A stretch of DNA of 17,778 bases from a bacterium (GTDB lineage: Bacteria; Actinomycetota; Acidimicrobiia; UBA5794; ZC4RG35): the NCBI GenBank assembly GCA_028819835.1, contig JAPPKR010000244.1, forward strand, positions 1 through 17,778, written 5' to 3'. Under the pieces are notes generated by a model. The model was given only the letters and a program-made list of their open reading frames with translations, was not told the origin of the DNA and did not search any database. A program made the position numbers and the translations under genes. Shown in pieces: positions 1 through 6,414 of this stretch; the stretch's first letter is position 1, and the number at the start of each line of letters is the position of its first letter.

Positions 1-1420
1 GGGCCACATTGCCGTATGAGTCGTTCCTGAAGATGATGGTTGTCACGTTTATCCCATACCTGACCGCGGTGGACAGTTCAGACGAATTGAACAGAAACCC
101 GCCATCCCCGACGATGCACAGCACGGGACGGTCAGGCTGCGCCACCTTGACGCCCAGGGCGGTCGGGAACGAGTATCCCAGATTGAACGAGTAACCCGAA
201 TCGATGTAGGTCTTGGGATGGTTCACCTGGAAATGGGTCCGGGCGTAGAAGCCAAACTGTGACACGTCCCAAACAACGAAAGCGTCATCGGGGATGCTGT
301 CCTGTAGCACCTTCAGAATGGGGTACTGTGGTTCCTCGTCCTGGATGTCGTAATAGGCAATCAACCGGCGCGCGGCTATGACCGCTTCAGCAGGTGAAGG
401 CCTGTCTCCCGCCCCGACCTGGCGAAGGAGGGGAAGGAGCGCTTCGATGGTTGCCCGTGCGTCGCCATGCAAGGGGATCGTGTTGGACTGCACACTCATC
501 AGCTCGCGGTCGTCGACATTTATGTTGATGAGAATGGACGACTCGCCGGCTGGGTTCCCCAGAGAGAAGCGCGTGCCGATCCCGATCACGACATCGGCCG
601 ATTGCATTACCTCGTAAAGTTGGTTCATCTCGTGTCTCTCCCCTCTCGGGCTAACACATGAACCGTAAGACAGAGGATGACTGTCCGGTATGGTTCCCTT
701 GCCACCGACGGATGTGATAACCGGGACATTGGTCGAGTCGGCCAACCTGACCAGGGCTGCTTCTGCATCGGATCGCGCCACGCCGCCGCCCGCATAGATC
801 AGGGGGAGACGGGATTGCGCTATGGCGGAAGCCGCCTCCCGAAGTCGATCCTGGCTGGGGACCAGCGGCGACACGGGAGTGGGTCGTCGGAGAGTGACTT
901 CCTCTCGTTCCACGCCTACATCGGGCGGGATCTCGATGAGCGCGGGACGGGGACACCCGGTGCGCATTTGCCGGAAGGCCTCGTTGACCGCATCCGGTAT
1001 CTCGCTAACGGTGAGTACTGTCGTTTGCCACTTGGTGACAGGGCGCACCACCGAGGGTTGATCCGCGATCTCGTGAACAGCCCCGCGATTCTTGCCGATC
1101 TGATCTCGGGGGATCTGACCGGCGATCACCAACACGGGTGAGCAGCGGGCATAAGCGGTAGCGATCCCGGCGGCAGCGTTGTAGAGGCCTGTTCCTGGGA
1201 CCACCAGCGCCACGCCGGGTTTCCCTGTTGCCCGGGCGTAGCCATCGGCCATGTATGTGGTGGCCTGCTCGTGCCGGGTGGTGATCATCCGAAGAGCGGG
1301 TTCATCACGCAGGGCTGAAACTATCCCGTACAACTGTATGCCGGGCACCCCGAACACCACTTCCACACCCTCCCGGACAAGGGACCTCACGAGGGCTTGG
1401 CCTCCGCTCATCCTTAACAT
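1..1420 (-). CDS. Thiamine-diphosphate-dependent acetolactate synthase-like enzyme (3' end beyond window)
   Basis: The reading frame is open from the start near 1420 to the left edge, giving 473 residues of a family that is usually about 540-570 long, so the C-terminus is missing. The N-terminal pyrimidine-binding domain shows VFGVPG and the TRHEQ motif; its glutamate (about residue 51) is the residue that activates thiamine diphosphate. A central domain follows (PLIYAGGG and VPVITSVGGKG). The C-terminal cofactor site begins at GDGGF (438-442) and has an Asn at 466, matching the GDG-X25-N pattern that holds Mg-diphosphate. These features place it with acetolactate synthase large subunits and related 2-oxoacid carboligases or decarboxylases; the exact substrate cannot be read. 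The start could also be the in-frame ATG at 1411. Neither start has a clear ribosome-binding site. It lies 188 bases downstream of bioY on the same strand. Confidence 0.9.
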   Translation of the reverse strand, partial: MLRMSGGQALVRSLVREGVEVVFGVPGIQLYGIVSALRDEPALRMITTRHEQATTYMADGYARATGKPGVALVVPGTGLYNAAAGIATAYARCSPVLVIAGQIPRDQIGKNRGAVHEIADQPSVVRPVTKWQTTVLTVSEIPDAVNEAFRQMRTGCPRPALIEIPPDVGVEREEVTLRRPTPVSPLVPSQDRLREAASAIAQSRLPLIYAGGGVARSDAEAALVRLADSTNVPVITSVGGKGTIPDSHPLSYGSCVSPRGERHEMNQLYEVMQSADVVIGIGTRFSLGNPAGESSILININVDDRELMSVQSNTIPLHGDARATIEALLPLLRQVGAGDRPSPAEAVIAARRLIAYYDIQDEEPQYPILKVLQDSIPDDAFVVWDVSQFGFYARTHFQVNHPKTYIDSGYSFNLGYSFPTALGVKVAQPDRPVLCIVGDGGFLFNSSELSTAVRYGINVTTIIFRNDSYGNVA

Positions 1421-1469
1421 GCCGCACGTATTCGCATTTGGTCCAAACCCTTCGCTTGGAGTCTTCCCG

Positions 1470-1481
1470 TATCAAATGATA
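1470..1481. promoter_or_regulatory. AT-rich inverted repeat upstream of the ThDP enzyme gene
   Basis: TATCA and TGATA form a perfect 5-base inverted repeat around AA, in an AT-rich patch within GC-rich sequence, about 50 bases upstream of the ThDP enzyme start. On the minus strand TATCAT could also serve as a -10 hexamer. It may be a promoter or operator. No regulator can be named. Confidence 0.3.
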
Positions 1482-1525
1482 TGACGGACGACCAGAGGAG
1501 GTCTGGGTGCCACGCGAGGTGGTTT

Positions 1526-1548
1526 CGGGACTGCGAGCCGGAGTCCCG
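1526..1548. other. Stem-loop in the bioY to ThDP enzyme spacer
   Basis: CGGGACT (1526-1532) and AGTCCCG (1542-1548) are perfect 7-base arms around a 9-base loop. The right arm overlaps a 12-base element (1541-1552) that recurs with one mismatch at 1598-1609, directly at the bioY stop. There is no T-tract on the minus strand, so it is not a classical intrinsic terminator. It may be an RNA structure between the two genes. Confidence 0.3.
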
Positions 1549-1608
1549 GGTCAGCGATCTTCAGCCAGGCGTGGGTGGCCTACCCTTCTTTGCTGCAGAC
1601 TCCCGGGT

Positions 1609-2214
1609 CTAAGTGTCTCGGTTGGTGAGGCTCCAAGCGGCGGGAAGCAGCAGGCCGGCGGCGTATGCCTTGATCACGTCTCCCACGATGAAGGGCACCA
1701 CGCCTTTCTCCAAGGCGGTGACCAAATCGAATTGGGTCGCCGAGGCTGCCATCAGCCCGATCACGCCGAACACATAGATGATCAGACTTCCGGTCAAAAA
1801 GGCGGTGACCGCCGAGATCACCCGGCGGTCGTGGTGACGTTCGGCCAACTTTCCCACCAGGGCGGCTGCGATCACGAATCCGAACAGGTACCCGCCGGTG
1901 GCGCCGAACAGCACCTCGGTCCCCGATGTTCCGCCCGCGTAGAACGGGAAGAAGATGCCCAGCACTATGTAAAGGAATTGGCTGGCGCCCCCGGCCCACA
2001 TGCCCAGGGCAGCCCCGGACAGCAGTACCGCGAAGGTCTGGCCGGTAATGGGCACCGGCGTGAATGGAAGCGTGATGCGGATCTGGGCGAAGAGAGCGGT
2101 CAGCAGGGCGAATCCCACTACCTGCGCCACCCAGACTGCTGCTGTGGGAACGGCCCGCGCCGGCCGGAGAACCCGAGCCGCCAGAACTTCGTGATGGGGG
2201 GTGAAAAACGCCAT
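1609..2214 (-). CDS. bioY: BioY family biotin transporter, substrate-binding S component
   Basis: This 201-residue integral membrane protein matches BioY, the biotin-specific S component of energy-coupling-factor transporters. The diagnostic segment is TLPFTPVPITGQTFAVLLSG (about residues 48-67), followed by LGMWAGGASQFLYI, the GGYLFGF motif near 107-113 and a GDVIKAYAA helix near the C-terminus. About six hydrophobic segments are visible, as expected. The start at 2214 is favoured over the longer frame reaching 2277 because a near-perfect AAAGGAG site (2220-2226 on this strand) sits five bases upstream. No bioM or bioN genes are beside it. Known BioY proteins either use a shared energising module encoded elsewhere or work alone, and the sequence does not say which applies. 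It is divergent from the protease gene that begins at 2355. Confidence 0.92.
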   Translation of the reverse strand: MAFFTPHHEVLAARVLRPARAVPTAAVWVAQVVGFALLTALFAQIRITLPFTPVPITGQTFAVLLSGAALGMWAGGASQFLYIVLGIFFPFYAGGTSGTEVLFGATGGYLFGFVIAAALVGKLAERHHDRRVISAVTAFLTGSLIIYVFGVIGLMAASATQFDLVTALEKGVVPFIVGDVIKAYAAGLLLPAAWSLTNRDT

Positions 2215-2322
2215 GGCCGCTCCTTTGGGTTGCCGGTTGGATCTCTGGGGTTGCTGGTATGACCGCGGTTGCTCCATCCAGGTTACCGGACCGGGGGCCC
2301 CTCCTCAGGTGGAGGAACGCAC

Positions 2323-2336
2323 TCTCCATATGGAGA
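2323..2336. promoter_or_regulatory. Perfect 14-base palindrome between bioY and the protease gene
   Basis: TCTCCATATGGAGA is a perfect palindrome lying 19 bases before the protease start and about 110 bases upstream of bioY. A second inverted repeat, CCTCC (2300-2304) with GGAGG (2311-2315), lies just before it. The position in a divergent intergenic region suits an operator for either gene. It resembles no biotin-regulator site that I know, so the assignment is tentative. Confidence 0.35.
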
Positions 2337-2354
2337 AAAAAGCATCTACGCTTG

Positions 2355-3395
2355 ATGGAAACATTGGCTGCCCCCCACCGTTACGTGCCCCCTACCGCCC
2401 GTGCGCGGCGTCGATCATTCTGGTGGACCGCGGTCGTCCTGGCCCTCCTGACCCCCCTGGCCTGGCTGATCAACCTCCCCTATTTCGCCGCCTCGGCCGG
2501 ACCTACCGATGACGCGGTTGACGCGGTGATCGTGGAGGAGGACCTGGCGGTCTTCCAGCCGGAGGGAGAATTGATCCTCCTTACCGTCAGCCTCCAGCCG
2601 GTCAATCTCTACGAGGCGGCCATAGCCCTCTTCGACCAGAGGATCGACTTGATCGAGAGGGAGTTGCTCCGTCCCGGGGGGGAGACCGACCAGGAGGCCC
2701 GCCAACGGAATCTTCGCGCCATGGACAGGTCCAAGGACATAGCCATCGCGGTGGCCCTCTCCGAACTCGGCCTGGAGGAGACCCTTGCTGAAGGGGTGGA
2801 GGTGGTGGGGGTCTTCCACGAGGCGCCGGCCTCCGATGCGCTCGTCGATGGCGACCTGGTCGTGGAGATGGAGGCGCAGCCGGTTCGGACCGTGGAGGAC
2901 ATCCGCCGCATACTGGAGGACCGCCGGCCCGGAGATCAGGTGCAGGTAACCGTCATCCGGGACGCCGAGCCGACAGTCCTCAGCTTTGCGCTGCATGAGA
3001 ACCCAGAGACACCTGAACGAGCCATGGTGGGGATCACGGCATCCACCGCCTATCCGATCGAGATCGACTCGGCGAACTACGGCGGGCCGTCGGCGGGGAT
3101 GATCTATACGCTGGCGATAATCGATCTACTCGAGCAGGGAGAATTGACTGACGGGAGGATTGTGGCGGGAACGGGGACCATAAGCATGGACGGAACGGTC
3201 GGGGCAATCGGGGGGATCCGCCAGAAACTGGTGGCGGCTGAGGCGGCCGGCGCGGATGTGGTGCTGGTACCTCGGGACAACTACGATGAGGCCAGCACCG
3301 CTCCCGTGGAGGTTGAGATCGTGGCGGTCGAATCGATCTCCGAAGCGGTGAGCTACCTTCGGGAAGGCAAGTCGGGGATAATAGAGGAGCAATGA
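2355..3395 (+). CDS. Membrane-anchored PDZ/Lon-like (S16) serine protease, YlbL family
   Basis: Predicted length is 346 residues. A basic N-terminus precedes one membrane segment (about 21-39, starting FWWTAVVLALL), so most of the protein should sit outside the membrane. A PDZ domain (about 138-215) contains the DALVDGDLVVEM and RRPGDQVQVTV stretches. The C-terminal Lon-type proteolytic domain (about 223-338) has GGPSAG with the catalytic Ser at about 246, and GGIRQK with the catalytic Lys at about 291. The 45-residue Ser-Lys spacing suits the YlbL/DdcP family. In Bacillus subtilis that protease removes a cell-division inhibitor after DNA damage; here the substrate is unknown. The ATG at 2355 is chosen because the frame extending up to 2259 adds a non-family N-terminus and overlaps the bioY promoter region. 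No strong ribosome-binding site is visible. The stop overlaps the next start (ATGA). Confidence 0.88.
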   Translation: METLAAPHRYVPPTARARRRSFWWTAVVLALLTPLAWLINLPYFAASAGPTDDAVDAVIVEEDLAVFQPEGELILLTVSLQPVNLYEAAIALFDQRIDLIERELLRPGGETDQEARQRNLRAMDRSKDIAIAVALSELGLEETLAEGVEVVGVFHEAPASDALVDGDLVVEMEAQPVRTVEDIRRILEDRRPGDQVQVTVIRDAEPTVLSFALHENPETPERAMVGITASTAYPIEIDSANYGGPSAGMIYTLAIIDLLEQGELTDGRIVAGTGTISMDGTVGAIGGIRQKLVAAEAAGADVVLVPRDNYDEASTAPVEVEIVAVESISEAVSYLREGKSGIIEEQ

Positions 3396-4516
3396 ACTTT
3401 TCATTCACCACCGAGCAGGAGGAACTGCGCCGCTACACGCGACAGTGGCTGGATGAGAACTGTCCGATGGAGACCGTCCGTCAACTCATGGACACCGAGC
3501 GGGGATACGACCCGCGCCACTGGGCGGCGTTGGCCGAGATGGGATGGTTGGGGATGGCCATTCCGGTGGAGTGGGGAGGGGCGGGATTCACCTTCCTGGA
3601 GTTGTTCGTGGTGTTGGAGGAGCAGGGGAGGTCCCTCTTCTGCGGACCGTTCCTCTCGACGGTGGTGATGGCGGCGGGGGTGATCGAGGAAGCGGGAGAC
3701 GACCGCCAGAAACAGGAATTGCTGTCCTCCATCGCCGGCGGGGACTTGATCGCCTCGGTGGCTTTCGCCGAGCCGAACGGCCGGTGGGAGGCCGAAGGGA
3801 TCACCACCGAGGCCCGGTCCCGCCCGGGAGGTGGATGGACCTTGGACGGGACCAAGAGTTTCGTCCTGGACGGGCATGTCGCAGACCTGCTGGTGGTGGC
3901 GGCTCGCACCGCCCTCGGAGTGTCGCTTTTCCTGGTCCCCGCCGGGACCGATGGTGTGGCCGTCCGCAGATTGGAGACCATGGACCAGACCCGCAAGCAG
4001 GCCGAGATCACCTTGAACGATGTGGAGTTGGACGCCGACGCTCTGCTGGGGAGGGAGGGGGGAGGATGGCCGGTCCTCGAGAGGATGATGGAGAGAGCGG
4101 TGGTGGCGCTCTCCGCCGAGCAGGTGGGAGGCGCTCAGGCCTGCTTGGACATGGCGGTCTCCTACGCCAAGGTCAGGAAGCAGTTCGGGCGGCCGATCGG
4201 CTCCTTCCAGGCCATCAAGCACAAGTGCGCCGACGTTCTGGCCCAGGTGGAGTCGGCTCGCTCGGCCGCCTACTACGCAGGCTGGGCGGTCAGCGAGGAC
4301 AACGAAGAGCGTCCGCTGATGGCCAGTCTCGCCAAGTCGTACTGCTCAGAGGCCTACTTCTTCTCCGCAGCGGAGAACATCCAGATCCATGGCGGGATCG
4401 GCTTCACCTGGGAACACAACGCCCACCTCTACTTCAAGAGGGCCAAGAGCTCCGAGTTGCTGTTCGGCGACCCCTCATTTCACAGGGAAAAGATCGCCGG
4501 GCAACTCGGGCTCTAG
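3392..4516 (+). CDS. Acyl-CoA dehydrogenase family protein (FadE-like), catalytic Glu position altered
   Basis: This 374-residue flavoprotein has the acyl-CoA dehydrogenase layout. The N-terminal helical domain includes LAEMGWLGMAIPVEWGGAG (about 47-65). The middle beta domain includes ASVAFAEP and GTKSFVLDG. The C-terminal helical domain includes VRKQFGRPIGSFQAIKHKCAD (261-281) and the IHGGIGFTWEHNAHLYFKRA block. Such enzymes form an alpha-beta double bond in acyl-CoA using FAD. In the usual YEGT motif the glutamate is the base; the aligned residues here are LFGD (357-360), with Phe at that place. Many actinobacterial FadE proteins look like this and some act as partners in mixed complexes, so the subunit may use another base or need a partner. 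A purine-rich AGAGGAG lies just before the ATG, which overlaps the protease stop by four bases. Confidence 0.88.
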   Translation: MNFSFTTEQEELRRYTRQWLDENCPMETVRQLMDTERGYDPRHWAALAEMGWLGMAIPVEWGGAGFTFLELFVVLEEQGRSLFCGPFLSTVVMAAGVIEEAGDDRQKQELLSSIAGGDLIASVAFAEPNGRWEAEGITTEARSRPGGGWTLDGTKSFVLDGHVADLLVVAARTALGVSLFLVPAGTDGVAVRRLETMDQTRKQAEITLNDVELDADALLGREGGGWPVLERMMERAVVALSAEQVGGAQACLDMAVSYAKVRKQFGRPIGSFQAIKHKCADVLAQVESARSAAYYAGWAVSEDNEERPLMASLAKSYCSEAYFFSAAENIQIHGGIGFTWEHNAHLYFKRAKSSELLFGDPSFHREKIAGQLGL

Positions 4517-4532
4517 TCACTGCGGTCAAGCA

Positions 4533-4988
4533 GTGTCGGGCTTCACCTCGGTTGCCCTCGGTGGGTTGCTGGCCGCGCTCTTCCTCGCTTTGGTGGCGAT
4601 CCTGTTGTGGCAGGAGGCGAGACGGAGGGGAGCAGGCGAGGGGGTTACCTACGTGGTGTCCGACGCTGTGGGCCACATCCGGGAGAACCTGGCGTCCGAG
4701 GTATATGAACGCTTGGGGGACGCAGGGATCCAGCGCGTCATCGAATGGGAACTCTTCTATCTGCAGGGCTTGGCTCAGAAGGACCGGCGTCAACCGGTGG
4801 AGACGGTTGCGGGCGGCTCGGATTCCGCGGTGAGTTTTATATGCCAACAGATTTCCCAGCGCCACCCCGCAGGGATAACCTCTGATGACATCCGGGCGGT
4901 GCTGGCGCTTGAGGCCCACTACCTGCAGTCCATCGGCGCGGTGGGAGAGCGGGTCCAATCGGTGGCCGAGTTGTCCGGGGAGGAGTAG
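4533..4988 (+). CDS. Single-pass membrane protein of unknown function
   Basis: I do not recognise this 151-residue protein. Residues about 5-27 form one strong hydrophobic segment, followed by a basic stretch (QEARRRG) that would face the cytoplasm, so the rest is probably cytosolic. The remainder is mixed alpha-helical in character: VGHIRENLASEVYERLG near 46-62, IEWELFYLQGLAQKD near 70-84, and a C-terminal segment with SDDIRAVLALEAHYLQSIG. The GTG at 4533 is the first start after the dehydrogenase stop that keeps the membrane segment at the N-terminus; no clear ribosome-binding site precedes it. It lies 16 bases after the dehydrogenase and 7 bases before the zinc-ribbon gene, so co-transcription is likely. 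Confidence 0.75.
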   Translation: MSGFTSVALGGLLAALFLALVAILLWQEARRRGAGEGVTYVVSDAVGHIRENLASEVYERLGDAGIQRVIEWELFYLQGLAQKDRRQPVETVAGGSDSAVSFICQQISQRHPAGITSDDIRAVLALEAHYLQSIGAVGERVQSVAELSGEE

Positions 4989-4995
4989 CAAACCC

Positions 4996-5349
4996 ATGAG
5001 AGTCAGATGCGGCGCCTGTCGCTCCAGCGTCAACATTTCCCGCCCCGGCCGTTTCTCCTGTCCGAGGTGTGGAGCTGTCAACCAGGTCAAAGGACCCGCT
5101 CCGGGTCCGGGAGGCGTCCCCCCGTCCGGCCCCGATCCGGCCCATCACGCCCCGGGTCCCGGACCGGGCGGATACCCGGCGCCGCCCCCCTCCGGTCCTG
5201 CCGTCCCGCCGCCGCCTCCTCCGCCTGATCCGCCATCTCCGCGGGTCTCCTGCCCGGAGTGCTCTTTTAGTTTCATCGTGGGACAGATCCAGACAGCCAT
5301 CTGCCCCAACTGCCGCGCAGAGGTCTCCCTTCCCGGCTCGGGGGCCTGA
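4996..5349 (+). CDS. Double zinc-ribbon protein with proline-rich linker
   Basis: The 117-residue product has two four-cysteine modules. The first is at Cys5, Cys8, Cys22 and Cys25 (CGAC and CPRC). The second is at Cys86, Cys89, Cys103 and Cys106 (CPEC and CPNC). Both have the CxxC-X13-CxxC spacing of small zinc ribbons. They are joined by about 55 residues rich in Pro and Gly, including seven consecutive prolines (71-77). There is no signal peptide or membrane segment. Similar ribbons occur in proteins that bind nucleic acids or protein partners; nothing here fixes the role. The start at 4996 is chosen because the ribbon begins at once; a GGGGAGGAG stretch lies ten bases upstream. The stop overlaps the next start as TGATG, which suggests translational coupling. 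Confidence 0.8.
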   Translation: MRVRCGACRSSVNISRPGRFSCPRCGAVNQVKGPAPGPGGVPPSGPDPAHHAPGPGPGGYPAPPPSGPAVPPPPPPPDPPSPRVSCPECSFSFIVGQIQTAICPNCRAEVSLPGSGA

Positions 5350-6263
5350 TGGAATTAGGGGTGTCGTTGGTGGAACCGGGCCTCTCCGCCCGACGGCTCA
5401 CCGAGATAGCGGTCCGCGCCGAGCAACTCGGCTACCGTGCGGCGTGGACCAACGAGTCCACCGCGCGGGAAGCCTTCTCCACCCTGGCGGCGTGGGCATC
5501 CGCCACTTCCAGGATCCGCCTGGCCACCGGAGTGCTGCCGGTCTACGTTCGCTCGCCTGTGGCTGCGGCGATGGGCGCCGCCACTATCTCGGCCATTGCA
5601 GGCCCCGGGCGTATGGTGTTGGGAATCGGTTCCGGACATCCGGTGGCGGCGCAGCGGTTCTTCGACTTCGATCTCTCCTCCCCCCTCGATGCGGTCTCCG
5701 ACTACTTGCAGATCGTCGGCGAGCTTCGACACGGGAGGAAGGTGACCCACCACGGCAGGTTCTTCTCGGTGGAGGGGGCCCGACTGGGACTGCTTCCCTC
5801 CGGTCCCGTATGGACGGTGGTGGGGGCCATGGGGCCTCGCATGCTGGAGTTGGCCGTGCGGCAGGCGGACGGAGTGCTGCTCAACTGGTGCAGCGCGGCG
5901 CACCTCCGAACAACCACGGAGTGGCTTCGCGGTCTTGGCAGGGGGGCCTCCTTCTTCCACGTCGCAGCCTACGTGCGGGTGGCGGTCTCCTCGGACCCGG
6001 ATGAGGCTCGCCGGGCGCTGGCCGAGGAACTGGGTCACTACCTGCGGCTCGGCTTCTACCGTCGGCATGTGGAGAAGCAGGGGCTCGATCCCGATGATCT
6101 TCGTGGAACGGCGGCGCACTTGGGGATCGCCGGAAACGCGGATGAATGCCGGGCCCAGTTGGATTCCTACCGTTCGTCGGGACTGGACGAATTGGTCGTT
6201 CGACCGGTGCCGGTGGGGAAGGAGGGTCTTGAACCGGCGGTGGAGGTGATGGCGCCGGCTTAG
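5349..6263 (+). CDS. Luciferase-like (LLM class) flavin- or F420-dependent oxidoreductase
   Basis: The 304-residue protein has the TIM-barrel pattern of bacterial luciferase-like monooxygenases and F420-dependent dehydrogenases. Recognisable segments are the N-terminal strand LGVSLVEPG, AEQLGYRAAWTNES (about 24-37), RIRLATGVLPVYVRSP (about 55-70), the GRMVLGIGSGHP strand-loop (about 87-98), and the barrel strand VWTVVGAMGPRMLELA with QADGVLLNW after it. Family members use FMNH2 or F420 to oxidise or reduce varied substrates; neither cofactor choice nor substrate can be told from the sequence alone. In actinobacteria F420 is common among such proteins. The ATG overlaps the stop of the zinc-ribbon gene by one base. 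The stop codon (6261-6263) overlaps the last codon of a small gene on the other strand. Confidence 0.85.
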   Translation: MELGVSLVEPGLSARRLTEIAVRAEQLGYRAAWTNESTAREAFSTLAAWASATSRIRLATGVLPVYVRSPVAAAMGAATISAIAGPGRMVLGIGSGHPVAAQRFFDFDLSSPLDAVSDYLQIVGELRHGRKVTHHGRFFSVEGARLGLLPSGPVWTVVGAMGPRMLELAVRQADGVLLNWCSAAHLRTTTEWLRGLGRGASFFHVAAYVRVAVSSDPDEARRALAEELGHYLRLGFYRRHVEKQGLDPDDLRGTAAHLGIAGNADECRAQLDSYRSSGLDELVVRPVPVGKEGLEPAVEVMAPA

Positions 6264-6352
6264 AGGTACAGGCGCAGGAACCAGATCACCCCTGCCACGA
6301 GAATCAGCAGGCCCACGGCGGCGGAAGCGATGATCAGGTACCGGGTGGGCAT
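6260..6352 (-). CDS. Candidate 30-residue single-span membrane peptide
   Basis: The minus strand carries an ATG-initiated frame of 30 codons ending in TAA. After a short polar start (MPTRY) the product is almost one continuous membrane helix of Leu, Ile, Val, Ala and Gly, ending WFLRLYL. About 26 of 29 codons end in G or C, matching the real genes here and arguing against a chance frame. A weak AGG lies three bases before the ATG. The gene is convergent with the luciferase-like gene, overlapping its stop, and divergent from lpdA. I recognise no family. Size and composition fit a regulatory or stabilising membrane micropeptide, but this is inference. Confidence 0.5.
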   Translation of the reverse strand: MPTRYLIIASAAVGLLILVAGVIWFLRLYL

Positions 6353-6414
6353 CCGCCTGATGATATGCGCCGGAGAGTTAACATTCCCCTCTATGAACAA
6401 CACCCGTTTTGTCT

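Noticed and set aside
651..956. Minus-strand frame of 101 codons
   Set aside because: It lies inside the ThDP enzyme gene in a different frame of the same strand; the enzyme frame is continuous through the region.
3544..4833. Open frame of 429 codons on the plus strand
   Set aside because: It overlaps the acyl-CoA dehydrogenase in another frame, is Gly/Arg-rich and matches no family. The dehydrogenase frame is clearly the real one.
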